A DNA stretch of 5,674 nucleotides from NCBI GenBank assembly GCA_040755975.1, contig JBFLZY010000127.1, positions 1 to 5,674 on the forward strand. The letters are read 5' to 3'. A model generated the notes under the pieces. That model made no database searches and had not been told where the DNA came from. It saw nothing but the letters and a program-made list of their open reading frames with translations. This document shows, in pieces, positions 1 to 4,734 of this stretch (the first letter of the stretch is position 1; the number at the start of each line of letters is the position of its first letter). The translations under genes were made by a program, and so were the position numbers. Origin of the DNA: JAIMBK01 sp040755975 (GTDB lineage: Bacteria; Bacillota; Desulfotomaculia; Desulfotomaculales; Nap2-2B).

Positions 1-30
1 CGTTATTCTTTCCAAAAGATTTTTATCCAT
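1..30 (-). CDS. 5' end of an unidentified minus-strand gene (partial)
   Basis: Read on the minus strand, an ATG at 30-28 opens a frame MDKNLLERIT that runs out of the window after ten codons. A strong ribosome-binding site, GAGGTGA (complement of 38-44), lies 7 nt upstream of the ATG. A well-formed promoter lies further upstream at 76-104 on the same strand. The peptide is too short to identify. The gene is divergent from the IS element and from manC. The start is supported by the ribosome-binding site and promoter, not by homology. Confidence 0.55.
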   Translation of the reverse strand, partial: MDKNLLERIT

Positions 31-67
31 TTCCGGCTCACCTCTTTTATTTCTTTGAAAATTTTTG

Positions 68-109
68 CTTACTTAATTCTATCTTGGGTGGTATGCCCGG
101 TCAAGTAAG
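68..109. repeat. 7-bp inverted repeat bracketing the divergent promoter
   Basis: CTTACTT at 68-74 and AAGTAAG at 103-109 are perfect reverse complements separated by 28 bp. One arm abuts the -35 box and the other lies near the expected transcription start. This geometry would suit an operator bound by a dimeric or looping repressor. No regulator is identified, and a 7-bp repeat can arise by chance. Confidence 0.3.
76..104 (-). promoter_or_regulatory. SigA-type promoter for the divergent minus-strand gene
   Basis: On the minus strand, TTGACC (complement of 99-104) is followed by an exact 17-nt spacer and TAGAAT (complement of 76-81). That is 5/6 and 5/6 to the SigA/sigma70 consensus with ideal spacing. 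Transcription would start near 69 and leave a leader of about 40 nt before the ATG at 30. A 7-bp inverted repeat, CTTACTT (68-74) / AAGTAAG (103-109), brackets the promoter and could be an operator. Confidence 0.65.
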
Positions 110-188
110 TTTGAAATTATTTTCTGCGGAGTTCCCCATGACGAACTTTCGTTCTCTCCATAACCAATGAAAATAGGCGCGAAACTTA

Positions 189-197
189 TGCTATACT
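189..197 (+). promoter_or_regulatory. Possible extended -10 promoter element
   Basis: TGCTATACT at 189-197 fits an extended -10 (TG-n-TATACT). No good -35 lies 16-18 nt upstream. If active it would start a transcript near 204 and give a leader of about 100 nt before the transposase. It overlaps the proposed donor guide at 186-194, so one of the two readings may be coincidental. Confidence 0.3.
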
Positions 198-214
198 ACC
201 GTTTAAGGCAACTG

Positions 215-258
215 CCGGTCATCAAGGGTCGGTTTTTCAACTGGTGCTTTAAAAAACC
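215..258 (+). promoter_or_regulatory. Two mutually exclusive hairpins upstream of the transposase
   Basis: CCGGTC (215-220) can pair with GGTCGG (227-232), including two G-U pairs, around a 6-nt loop. T233-T237 follows directly, giving a weak terminator-like shape. GGTTTTT (231-237) can instead pair with AAAAACC (252-258) over 7 bp. The two share bases 231-232, and the second stem also ties up the T-run, so they cannot both form. They may be structural parts of the bridge RNA or an attenuator-like switch; sequence alone does not decide. Confidence 0.35.
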
Positions 259-295
259 CGCTGCGGAGTTTGGCCCTGGGCACTTGCGAGGCACC
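243..295 (+). promoter_or_regulatory. Long-range stem partly masking the transposase ribosome-binding site
   Basis: GGTGCT (243-248) pairs with GGCACC (290-295), five Watson-Crick pairs and one G-U. The probable Shine-Dalgarno GAGG (288-291) lies 9 nt before the TTG at 301 and overlaps the 3' arm. Pairing would reduce ribosome access, in line with the low translation usual for transposases. Confidence 0.3.
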
Positions 296-300
296 ATTAA

Positions 301-1662
301 TTGTCGCTACCGAAAAAGGTAAGCACGCGAGGGAGACTCTTTAATACCTTAAGGTGCCTGACGGCAGTTAATCTCCTAGAAAAAGAGGTGCGTAAAGATC
401 ACCAGCAAGAGGCGCTCGACGCCTTCGAAGTAATCTACGAACGTTGCTGCGGCTTAGACGTGCATAAAAAAGAGATCACCGCCTGCTTGATTACTTCAGG
501 TCCGGACGGCAAGCCGGTCAGGGAAGTACGCACTTTCGGCACCATGACCGAAGATCTCCTGGCTTTACACGACTGGCTGGCCGCCAGCCAGTGCACCCAC
601 GTCGCCATGGAAAGCACCGGGGTCTACTGGAAGCCCGTCTACAACATCCTGGAAGGTTCCTTTAACCTGCTGCTGGTCAACGCCCACCACGTCAAAGCAG
701 TCCCCGGCCGCAAAACCGACAAAATGGACGCCAAGTGGCTTGCCCGGTTATTGCGGGTCGGCCTTTTAAAAGGGAGCTTTATCCCCGCGCCGGAGATCCG
801 GGAGCTAAGGGACCTGGTCCGTTACCGCACCACCCTGATCCAGGAAAAAGCCAGGGAAACCCAACGCGTCCAAAAAATCCTGGAGGACACCAACATCAAA
901 CTGAGCTCCGTAGTCACCGATATCAACGGAGTTTCCGCCAAGGCCATCCTGCATTCCTTAATTGCCGGCAAAAGGGATCCGGAATCCCTTGCCGATCTGG
1001 CCAAAGGCAGGCTGCGCAACAAAATTCCCGAGCTGCAAAGAGCCTTAAGAGGGGTGGTTAAACCGCACCACCGGCTCCTCCTGGCGGAGCTGTTAGCCCA
1101 CATCGATTATCTCGACGAAGCCATCGCCCGCCTCAATGCGGAGATCGAGGAACGGATGCGCCCTTTTGCGGAACAGGTCCGGAACCTGGCCACGATTCCG
1201 GGCATTAAGGAACTTATCCCGCAGATTGTGATCGCGGAAGTGGGGGTAGATCTGTCCCCCTTCCCGACCCATAAAAACTTTGCCTCCTGGACCGGCCTTT
1301 GTCCCGGCAGCAACGAAAGCGCCGGCAAAAGGAAAAGCGGCAAAACCACCAAGGGAAACTCCTGGCTCAAAAGCGCGTTAATTCAGGCAGCCTGGGCTGC
1401 TTCGCACACCAAGGACACCTACCTTTCGGCTTTGTTCCGTAAACTAGTGGTCCGGCTCGGGAAGAAAAAGGCGTTGGTTGCAGTTGCTCATGCCATTGCG
1501 GTGATCATTTACCACGTTATGACTAAGGGTGTTCCTTATTATGAACTCGGTGCTGATTATTTTGCCAAACTCAACAAGCAAGGTTTAAAACGAAAACTTG
1601 TCCGTCGCTTAGAAGAACTTGGTTATAAAGTCACTCTGGAAGATGTTGAACCTGCTGCTTAA
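301..1662 (+). CDS. IS110-family transposase (DEDD recombinase)
   Basis: The product is a 453-residue recombinase that excises and inserts its element via a circular intermediate guided by a bridge RNA. The N-terminal RuvC-like DEDD domain shows GLDVHK (D53), AMESTGVYW (E104) and KTDKMDAKW (D140, D143). A mainly helical, coiled-coil-like middle spans about 165-290. The C-terminal Transposase_20 domain shows ATIPGIKELIP (297-307) and SWTGLCPGSNESAGK (329-343), where S340 is the likely catalytic serine. All catalytic residues are present and the frame is open, so the protein looks functional. The TTG start has GAGG 9 nt upstream, but about 45 residues precede the usual family start (near VIYERCCGLDVHK). 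This extension is unusual, and an in-frame GTG at 388 is an alternative start. Family assignment is very secure. Confidence 0.95.
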   Translation: MSLPKKVSTRGRLFNTLRCLTAVNLLEKEVRKDHQQEALDAFEVIYERCCGLDVHKKEITACLITSGPDGKPVREVRTFGTMTEDLLALHDWLAASQCTHVAMESTGVYWKPVYNILEGSFNLLLVNAHHVKAVPGRKTDKMDAKWLARLLRVGLLKGSFIPAPEIRELRDLVRYRTTLIQEKARETQRVQKILEDTNIKLSSVVTDINGVSAKAILHSLIAGKRDPESLADLAKGRLRNKIPELQRALRGVVKPHHRLLLAELLAHIDYLDEAIARLNAEIEERMRPFAEQVRNLATIPGIKELIPQIVIAEVGVDLSPFPTHKNFASWTGLCPGSNESAGKRKSGKTTKGNSWLKSALIQAAWAASHTKDTYLSALFRKLVVRLGKKKALVAVAHAIAVIIYHVMTKGVPYYELGADYFAKLNKQGLKRKLVRRLEELGYKVTLEDVEPAA

Positions 1663-1672
1663 TATGGTAATT

Positions 1673-1685
1673 TTATGCTATTTTC
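1673..1685 (+). other. IS right end / target junction with candidate CT core
   Basis: The sequence around the inferred CT core (1678-1679) is TTATG-CT-ATTTTC. The left part plus CT recurs at 186-192, and CT plus the right part is complementary to 169-176, both in the upstream non-coding region. The junction lies 16-17 bp after the transposase stop and 118 bp before the manC start. This is an inference from base matches; no empty site is available for comparison here. Confidence 0.5.
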
Positions 1686-1797
1686 GAGGGAGATAAAAAA
1701 AGAAATGTGTGCGTTTGCTGGCTTGATTAGTTTCCAGATGGAAGTGCCTGAGCACATCCCTAAAATGCGACTATCCGAAGGGAGGAGCACTGCTCTC
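1686..1797 (+). other. manC leader region downstream of the IS
   Basis: This short non-coding stretch lies between the IS and manC. It is open in the manC frame from 1675, but that extension lacks ManC homology and starts within the IS end. A TAAAAT at 1761-1766 could be a -10 box but has no recognisable -35. GTGC-CTGA-GCAC (1744-1755) is a minor hairpin. GGAGG at 1781-1785 serves manC with a long 12-nt spacing. GAGC-ACT-GCTC (1785-1795) can fold between the two, which would bring them closer together. Confidence 0.4.
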
Positions 1798-3171
1798 ATG
1801 AAAGTGATCGTCCTGGCCGGCGGCAGCGGCACCAGGCTGTGGCCGCTTTCCCGCACGAACTTCCCCAAGCAGTTTTTAAAGCTGAAAAACGGCCGTTCCC
1901 TTTTCCAGTTTACCGTAATGACAAGCCTCCAGTTGACCGCTTTGCCCCAGATTTACGTCGTCACCAACGCCGCCTACAAGTTTTTGGTGCTGGGCCAGAT
2001 CGAAGAGCTGGGCCATAAATTTGACGAGGGCAACGTCCTCACCGAGCCGGTGGGGAAAAATACCTTACCGGCGATCTTCTACGGCGTAAAGGAAATCCAG
2101 AGGCGGCACGGGGACGATCTGGTGGCGGTTTTCCCTTCCGACCACCTGCTTGAAGACGGGCCGGAGTTTTTCGAAACCGTTCGGAAAGGCCGCCCCCTGG
2201 CCGCGGAATACCTGCTCACCTTCGGCGTAAAGCCCGCGCAGCCCCACACCGGCTACGGCTACATCAAGCCTGGGGAGCCCCTTGGCAGCGCCGGCTACCG
2301 GGTGGCGGAATTTAAAGAGAAGCCGGACGAAAAAACGGCCCTGGCCTACCTGGAAAAGGGCTACCTGTGGAACAGCGGCATGTTTATGTTTCAAACGGGG
2401 GTCTTTGCCGAGGAAGTGGAACGCTGCTGCCCGGAGGTTGGCCAGGCTTTTTGCGCCGCGGACCTGGAGGAAATTTACGAAAAGGTGCCCGCCGTTTCCA
2501 TCGACTACGGGGTGATGGAAAAGTCCCGGCGGGTGGCGGTGCTTCCCCTGGCGGTGAAGTGGAGCGACCTGGGCTCCTTCGACGCCTTCTTCGAGGAATT
2601 TCCCCGGGACGAAAGGGGCAACGTCGTCTTTAACGGCGGGGTTTTGCTCGATGCGGCCGACAACCTTCTCTACACGGACGGGGGCAAAGTGGCGGCGCTG
2701 ATCGGGGTGCGCGACCTGATCGTGGTGGACGAAAGGGACGCCCTGCTGATTTGCCCGAAAAACGAGGCCCAGCGGGTCAAAGAAGTGGTCGCCGCCTTAA
2801 AAGAAGCCGGCGACGCTCGGGCCGATCTCCACCTGACGGCGTACCGCCCCTGGGGCTCCTACACCATTCTGGAAGAAGGGTTTTTCTACAAGATCAAGCG
2901 AATCAGCGTTCTGCCCGGGAAAAAGCTCAGCTACCAGCTCCACCATCACCGCAGCGAGCACTGGATCGTGGTGCGGGGGACGGCGAAAGTGACGGTGGAA
3001 GGGGTGGAAACTTTCGTGCGCAGCGGCGAGAGCACCTTTGTGCAGAGCGGCCAAAAGCACCGCCTGGAAAACCCCGGCAAGGTTGTCCTGGAGGTCATCG
3101 AGGTGCAGCTTGGCGAGTACCTGGAGGAGGATGACATCGTGCGGTTTGATGACGACTTCGGGCGGGAGTGA
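1798..3171 (+). CDS. manC: Mannose-1-phosphate guanylyltransferase / mannose-6-phosphate isomerase (bifunctional)
   Basis: This 457-residue type II PMI-GMP enzyme (ManC/AlgA/XanB family) makes GDP-mannose from mannose-1-phosphate and GTP. Its C-terminal cupin interconverts fructose-6-phosphate and mannose-6-phosphate. It is cytosolic and feeds capsule, O-antigen or glycoprotein synthesis. Nucleotidyltransferase domain (1 to about 280): pyrophosphorylase signature GGSGTRLWPLSR (8-19), FPKQFL (22-27), FPSDHLL (112-118), TGYGYIK (151-157), FKEKPD (172-177), WNSGMF (191-196), SIDYGVMEKS (234-243), WSDLGSF (255-261). Cupin domain (about 345-457): RPWGSY (350-355), then QLHHHRSEHW (380-389) with the expected metal ligands Q380, H382, H384 and the conserved EHW, and ENPG (424-427). 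The length is normal for the family. The ATG at 1798 is chosen because the protein then begins MKVIVLAGGSG, as in homologues, with GGAGG upstream. No manB partner follows; downstream is debris. Confidence 0.96.
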   Translation: MKVIVLAGGSGTRLWPLSRTNFPKQFLKLKNGRSLFQFTVMTSLQLTALPQIYVVTNAAYKFLVLGQIEELGHKFDEGNVLTEPVGKNTLPAIFYGVKEIQRRHGDDLVAVFPSDHLLEDGPEFFETVRKGRPLAAEYLLTFGVKPAQPHTGYGYIKPGEPLGSAGYRVAEFKEKPDEKTALAYLEKGYLWNSGMFMFQTGVFAEEVERCCPEVGQAFCAADLEEIYEKVPAVSIDYGVMEKSRRVAVLPLAVKWSDLGSFDAFFEEFPRDERGNVVFNGGVLLDAADNLLYTDGGKVAALIGVRDLIVVDERDALLICPKNEAQRVKEVVAALKEAGDARADLHLTAYRPWGSYTILEEGFFYKIKRISVLPGKKLSYQLHHHRSEHWIVVRGTAKVTVEGVETFVRSGESTFVQSGQKHRLENPGKVVLEVIEVQLGEYLEEDDIVRFDDDFGRE

Positions 3172-3178
3172 AGAGGGC

Positions 3179-3414
3179 GTCGGCCATCAATTTGTTGAAC
3201 AAATTGAACCAAGGAAACAATGGCCGCCTGGCGGTATTGGAAGATGGCGGGGGCGTATTCCGGATAATCTACGAAATGAGGAGGGCCGGTGTTTGTGCAT
3301 TTATGGTGATTTGGCGACGAACTTGTGTCTGCGGCCGTAGATTTGATTAAAAACCGGTGGCAGCCGCAGCCGCCGCCGGCCTGGGTTACATTTCCCCTGA
3401 CAGCCAGGCAATAA
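3179..3414 (+). pseudogene. Remnant of a RecQ-type helicase C-terminal region
   Basis: One frame reads QIEPRKQWPPGG (from about 3203) then IPDNLRNEEGRCLCIYGD, ending near 3310. After a frame change near 3310-3316, a second frame reads DELVSAAVDLIKNRW and QPQPPPAWVT up to about 3390, then a stop at 3412. From memory, this order (E-P-R-K-x-W-P, then E-G-R-x-L...D, then D-E-L-V...W-x-P-Q-P-x-P-x-W-V-T) matches the region after the helicase core in RecQ-family helicases of Firmicutes and Actinobacteria. The stretch normally between GD and DELV is missing, and everything after WVT is gone. No helicase motifs remain. It has no start of its own and is not functional. The family call is from recollection and needs a search. 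Confidence 0.5.
3187..3207. repeat. Perfect 10-bp hyphenated palindrome just after manC
   Basis: TCAATTTGTT (3187-3196) and AACAAATTGA (3198-3207) are exact reverse complements around a single G (3197). It lies 16 bp after the manC stop. No T-run follows, so it is not an intrinsic terminator. It overlaps the RecQ-like frame, where it reads QFVEQIE, so it may be a coding coincidence. An operator for a dimeric regulator is the alternative. Confidence 0.45.
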
Positions 3415-3644
3415 TCCTGCTGTGTTCCAGTCTGGCCATCTCAAGGAAGGGCGAGAAAGACGAAGATGAAAAGATTCCTTTTACATTACCGGAATGGAAT
3501 GTAATTGCCAGAAAATTATCCAGTTCGGTGCTGAAGTCCCCAGGGGCTTTTTTTCAGGCAGATGCTGAACAATGGCAGAAATATTTAGGTCTTTCGACCT
3601 GTGGCTGGATCCTACCCGCTGGTGACTCCAGGACCGGGGGATAG
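3387..3644 (+). pseudogene. N-terminal remnant of a DprA-like protein
   Basis: From 3387 the frame reads YISPDSQAIILLCSSLAI, then PFTLPEWNVIARKL (about 3477-3518), SPGAFF and QWQKYLGLS (about 3570-3596), after which similarity ends and the frame stops at 3642. This resembles the N-terminal helical region of DprA-family proteins (x-S-P-x-T/S-Q-A-I-L-L-L-C, then L-T-x-x-E-W/Y-N-x-L-A, then W...L-G-L). The Rossmann DNA-binding part, most of the usual length of about 300-370 residues, is absent. A further scrap, DRGIEVVGLE (about 3631-3660), in another frame may belong to the same gene. The frame is open upstream to 3357, but those Ala/Gly codons belong to the RecQ remnant. The join at about 3384-3390 fuses the two genes with loss of what lay between. 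The assignment is a recollection of family pattern. Confidence 0.5.
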
Positions 3645-3699
3645 AAGTGGTGGGCCTGGAGTATTTTAAGCTAGCCTGGTATGTGATTCATTATGGAAT
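3645..3699. other. Unassigned junk between remnants
   Basis: Short stretch with stops in several frames between the DprA-like and galE remnants. I see no identifiable coding or regulatory signal. It probably contains the join between the two remnants. Confidence 0.3.
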
Positions 3700-4153
3700 T
3701 TAGTCCTGGAGAAGGCCCTGGCCTCCTACAACCGCGCTTACAATTTCCGGGCCATATCCTTACGTTATTTCAACGCCGCCGGGGCGGCGCCGGCAGGGGA
3801 TATTGGGCACGGCGGTGCGGGACTACATCCACGTCGATGACCTGGCGACCGCCCACGTGCTGGCCCTGGAGGCCCTGGAGCAGTGCAGCCCTACGGTGGC
3901 CTATAACCTGGGCAGCGGCCGGGGCTATTCGGTTCTGGAGTTAATCAAGGCGGCAGAAAGGTGAAGTACCTTACCGTACTGGCTCCCGGCGGCCTGGCGA
4001 CCCGGAATACTGGTTGCTTCGGCTGATAAAGCCATGGCAGAGTTAGGCTGGCGACCGCGATATACAGAACTGGAGGACATCATTGCTACGGCCTGGCAGT
4101 GGCACCGCCGCAGGCCGCGGGGATTTAAAGGTTTAGTTATACCAGGGTCATAG
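3700..4153 (+). pseudogene. galE: UDP-glucose 4-epimerase C-terminal remnant
   Basis: Three reading-frame segments together give a GalE C-terminal half. Segment one (3700 to about 3807): LVLEKALASYNRAYNFRAIS then LRYFNAAGAAPAGDIG. Segment two (about 3806-3961): GTAVRDYIHVDDLATAHVLA then YNLGSGRGYSVLELIKAAER, ended by TGA at 3962. After small frame changes, VPYRTGSRRPGDPE (3966-4007) and ILVASADKAMAELGWRPRY with TAWQWHRRRP (4007-4153). In intact GalE about 40 residues lie between GDIG and GTAVRDY; they are deleted here. The NAD-binding Rossmann half and the catalytic YxxxK are absent. With manC, it suggests the region once held sugar-nucleotide genes for surface polysaccharide. The family identity is secure; the gene is clearly dead. 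Confidence 0.85.
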
Positions 4154-4209
4154 GGGATCAGATGCAGCAGGATGGTCGGGTAATTAAAGAAGAAGAAACA
4201 GATACCAGA

Positions 4210-4238
4210 TTGAGTTGTAGACATTTTTGGGGTATAAT
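4210..4238 (+). promoter_or_regulatory. SigA promoter of the AbrB-type antitoxin operon
   Basis: TTGAGT (4210-4215), an exact 17-nt spacer, and a consensus TATAAT (4233-4238). The expected start is near 4245, giving a leader of about 40 nt to the antitoxin. AATAT (4246-4250) and ATATT (4256-4260) form an AT-rich inverted repeat at the start site, where an autoregulating antitoxin could bind; that role is inference. Confidence 0.75.
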
Positions 4239-4286
4239 CTTACAGAATATAATTGATATTAACATCGGGCCTTAGGAGTGATGGCA

Positions 4287-4550
4287 TTGCTACAGGTTAA
4301 GAGAAGAGTAGAGCCAGGCGGAAGAATTACCATTGGAGAAGTATTGAAAATGGCCAAAATTAAACCTGGTGATTGGGTAGAGATTATCCCGGGTACGAAC
4401 CAGATAACCATTAAGCTGACTAAACGTAGTAAATCAAAAGGTGCTGTCCTGGCGGCCGCGGGTATCTTAAAGGACCATCCTGAATTGGTTGAGGAGATGT
4501 TACGCATCAGGGAGGATGAAGATGATCGATCAGGTGTCGTACCCGAATAA
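4287..4550 (+). CDS. AbrB/MazE-like antitoxin of a VapBC-type module
   Basis: This small protein (87 residues from TTG 4287) has an N-terminal swapped-hairpin AbrB fold, RRVEPGGRITIGEVLKMAKI (6-25) followed by KPGDWVEI (26-33) and ITIKL (40-44). The C-terminal tail, GILKDHPELVEEMLRIRE (59-76), is the kind that wraps and inhibits a PIN toxin. The start is ambiguous. AGGAG lies at 4274-4278, so the TTG at 4287 has the best spacing (8 nt), whereas the ATG at 4281 is only 2 nt away and the GTG at 4278 overlaps the site. All three are in frame. The antitoxin likely represses its own promoter at 4210-4238. Its 3' end overlaps the toxin start by 29 nt, typical of translational coupling. It is intact, although its toxin is not. 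Confidence 0.85.
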   Translation: MLQVKRRVEPGGRITIGEVLKMAKIKPGDWVEIIPGTNQITIKLTKRSKSKGAVLAAAGILKDHPELVEEMLRIREDEDDRSGVVPE

Positions 4551-4677
4551 ATATGTGGTCGATACTAACATAATTATTTATACACTGGCAGGAGTAAAAG
4601 CAGCAGTTTGGGCAATGAAGAAACTAGAAGACCACGATATAGAAGTCTATTATTCAACAATAGTCGAGGCAGGGTGA
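4522..4677 (+). pseudogene. vapC: Truncated VapC-type PIN-domain toxin
   Basis: PIN toxins are Mg-dependent RNases of about 130-150 residues; only 51 remain. The N-terminal signature YVVDTNIIIY (11-20) carries the first catalytic aspartate, D14. EVYYSTIVEA (41-50) carries the second acidic residue, E49. The frame then stops at TGA 4675 exactly where family similarity ends, so the two C-terminal acidic residues and the rest of the fold are lost. GGAGG (4511-4515) is 6 nt before the ATG at 4522; the ATG at 4516 abuts it and is less likely. The fragment abuts the minus-strand toxin fragment at 4654-4734, which points to a deletion joining the two. It is almost certainly inactive. Confidence 0.85.
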
Positions 4678-4734
4678 ATACTCTTCCAGGGCCTCAATAA
4701 AGTTCAAGGCTTCTAATGTCCAACGGATTTTCAT
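4654..4734 (-). pseudogene. Truncated RelE/ParE-type toxin
   Basis: On the minus strand, an ATG at 4734-4732 overlaps the antitoxin stop as ATGA, the usual coupling in such modules. It opens MKIRWTLEALNFIEALEEY, a typical RelE/ParE-family N-terminus (first strand and start of helix 1). After Y19 (codon at 4680-4678) the frame reads SPCLDYC and stops at 4654; these seven codons are the complement of the vapC fragment. A complete family member has about 85-100 residues with catalytic or gyrase-binding residues in the missing part. It is a dead stump left by the deletion that also cut vapC. Confidence 0.75.

Larger units (their letters stand above)
126..300 (+). ncRNA. Candidate IS110 bridge RNA (left-end non-coding region)
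   Basis: IS110-subgroup elements encode, upstream of the transposase, a bridge RNA whose two loops pair with target and donor DNA. Seen here: a small hairpin GAAC-TTTC-GTTC (143-154) that could be the 5' stem-loop. Then GAAAATAG (169-176) is the exact reverse complement of CTATTTTC at 1678-1685, as expected for a right target guide. Then TTATGCTAT (186-194) is identical to 1673-1681 at the right end, as expected for a left donor guide. Both matches place the core at the same CT (1678-1679). Structured DNA follows: hairpin 215-232 with a T-run, and an alternative stem 231-237/252-258. I could not find a convincing left target guide (only TTCT at 152-155) or right donor guide. RNA ends are unknown. 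Confidence 0.5.
124..1679 (+). mobile_element. IS110-family insertion sequence, about 1.55 kb
   Basis: The element comprises a non-coding left end, a full-length DEDD transposase, and a right end only about 17 bp beyond the transposase stop. IS110-family elements lack terminal inverted repeats and are flanked by a short core, often CT. The boundaries proposed here are a CT at 124-125 (left) and a CT at 1678-1679 (right). The right boundary is supported by two independent matches in the left-end non-coding DNA (see the ncRNA entry). The left boundary is less sure: TATTTTC occurs both at 118-124 and at 1679-1685, so the left flank and the right junction share sequence. Non-coding DNA upstream of the gene fits the IS110 subgroup rather than IS1111, whose guide RNA lies downstream. 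Confidence 0.7.

Noticed and set aside
735..1061. Plus-strand frame of 108 codons inside the transposase
   Set aside because: It lies in an alternative frame of a clear gene; its composition (Pro/Arg/Gln rich) is typical of a shadow frame.
1675..1797. Upstream extension of the manC frame (41 extra residues)
   Set aside because: It begins inside the IS end, has no ribosome-binding site, and the protein from 1798 starts exactly as ManC homologues do.
2065..2394. Minus-strand frame of 109 codons opposite manC
   Set aside because: Shadow of a GC-rich gene with no ribosome-binding site or recognisable family.
2751..3134. Plus-strand frame of 127 codons within the manC 3' half
   Set aside because: Shadow frame; manC itself is intact and conserved over the same bases.
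3925..4224. Minus-strand frame of 99 codons over the galE remnant and antitoxin promoter
   Set aside because: It covers recognisable GalE sequence and a consensus promoter on the other strand; no supporting start signal.
4246..4260. AATAT/ATATT inverted repeat considered as a separate operator feature
   Set aside because: Five-base AT-only arms in AT-rich DNA are weak; mentioned only within the promoter entry.
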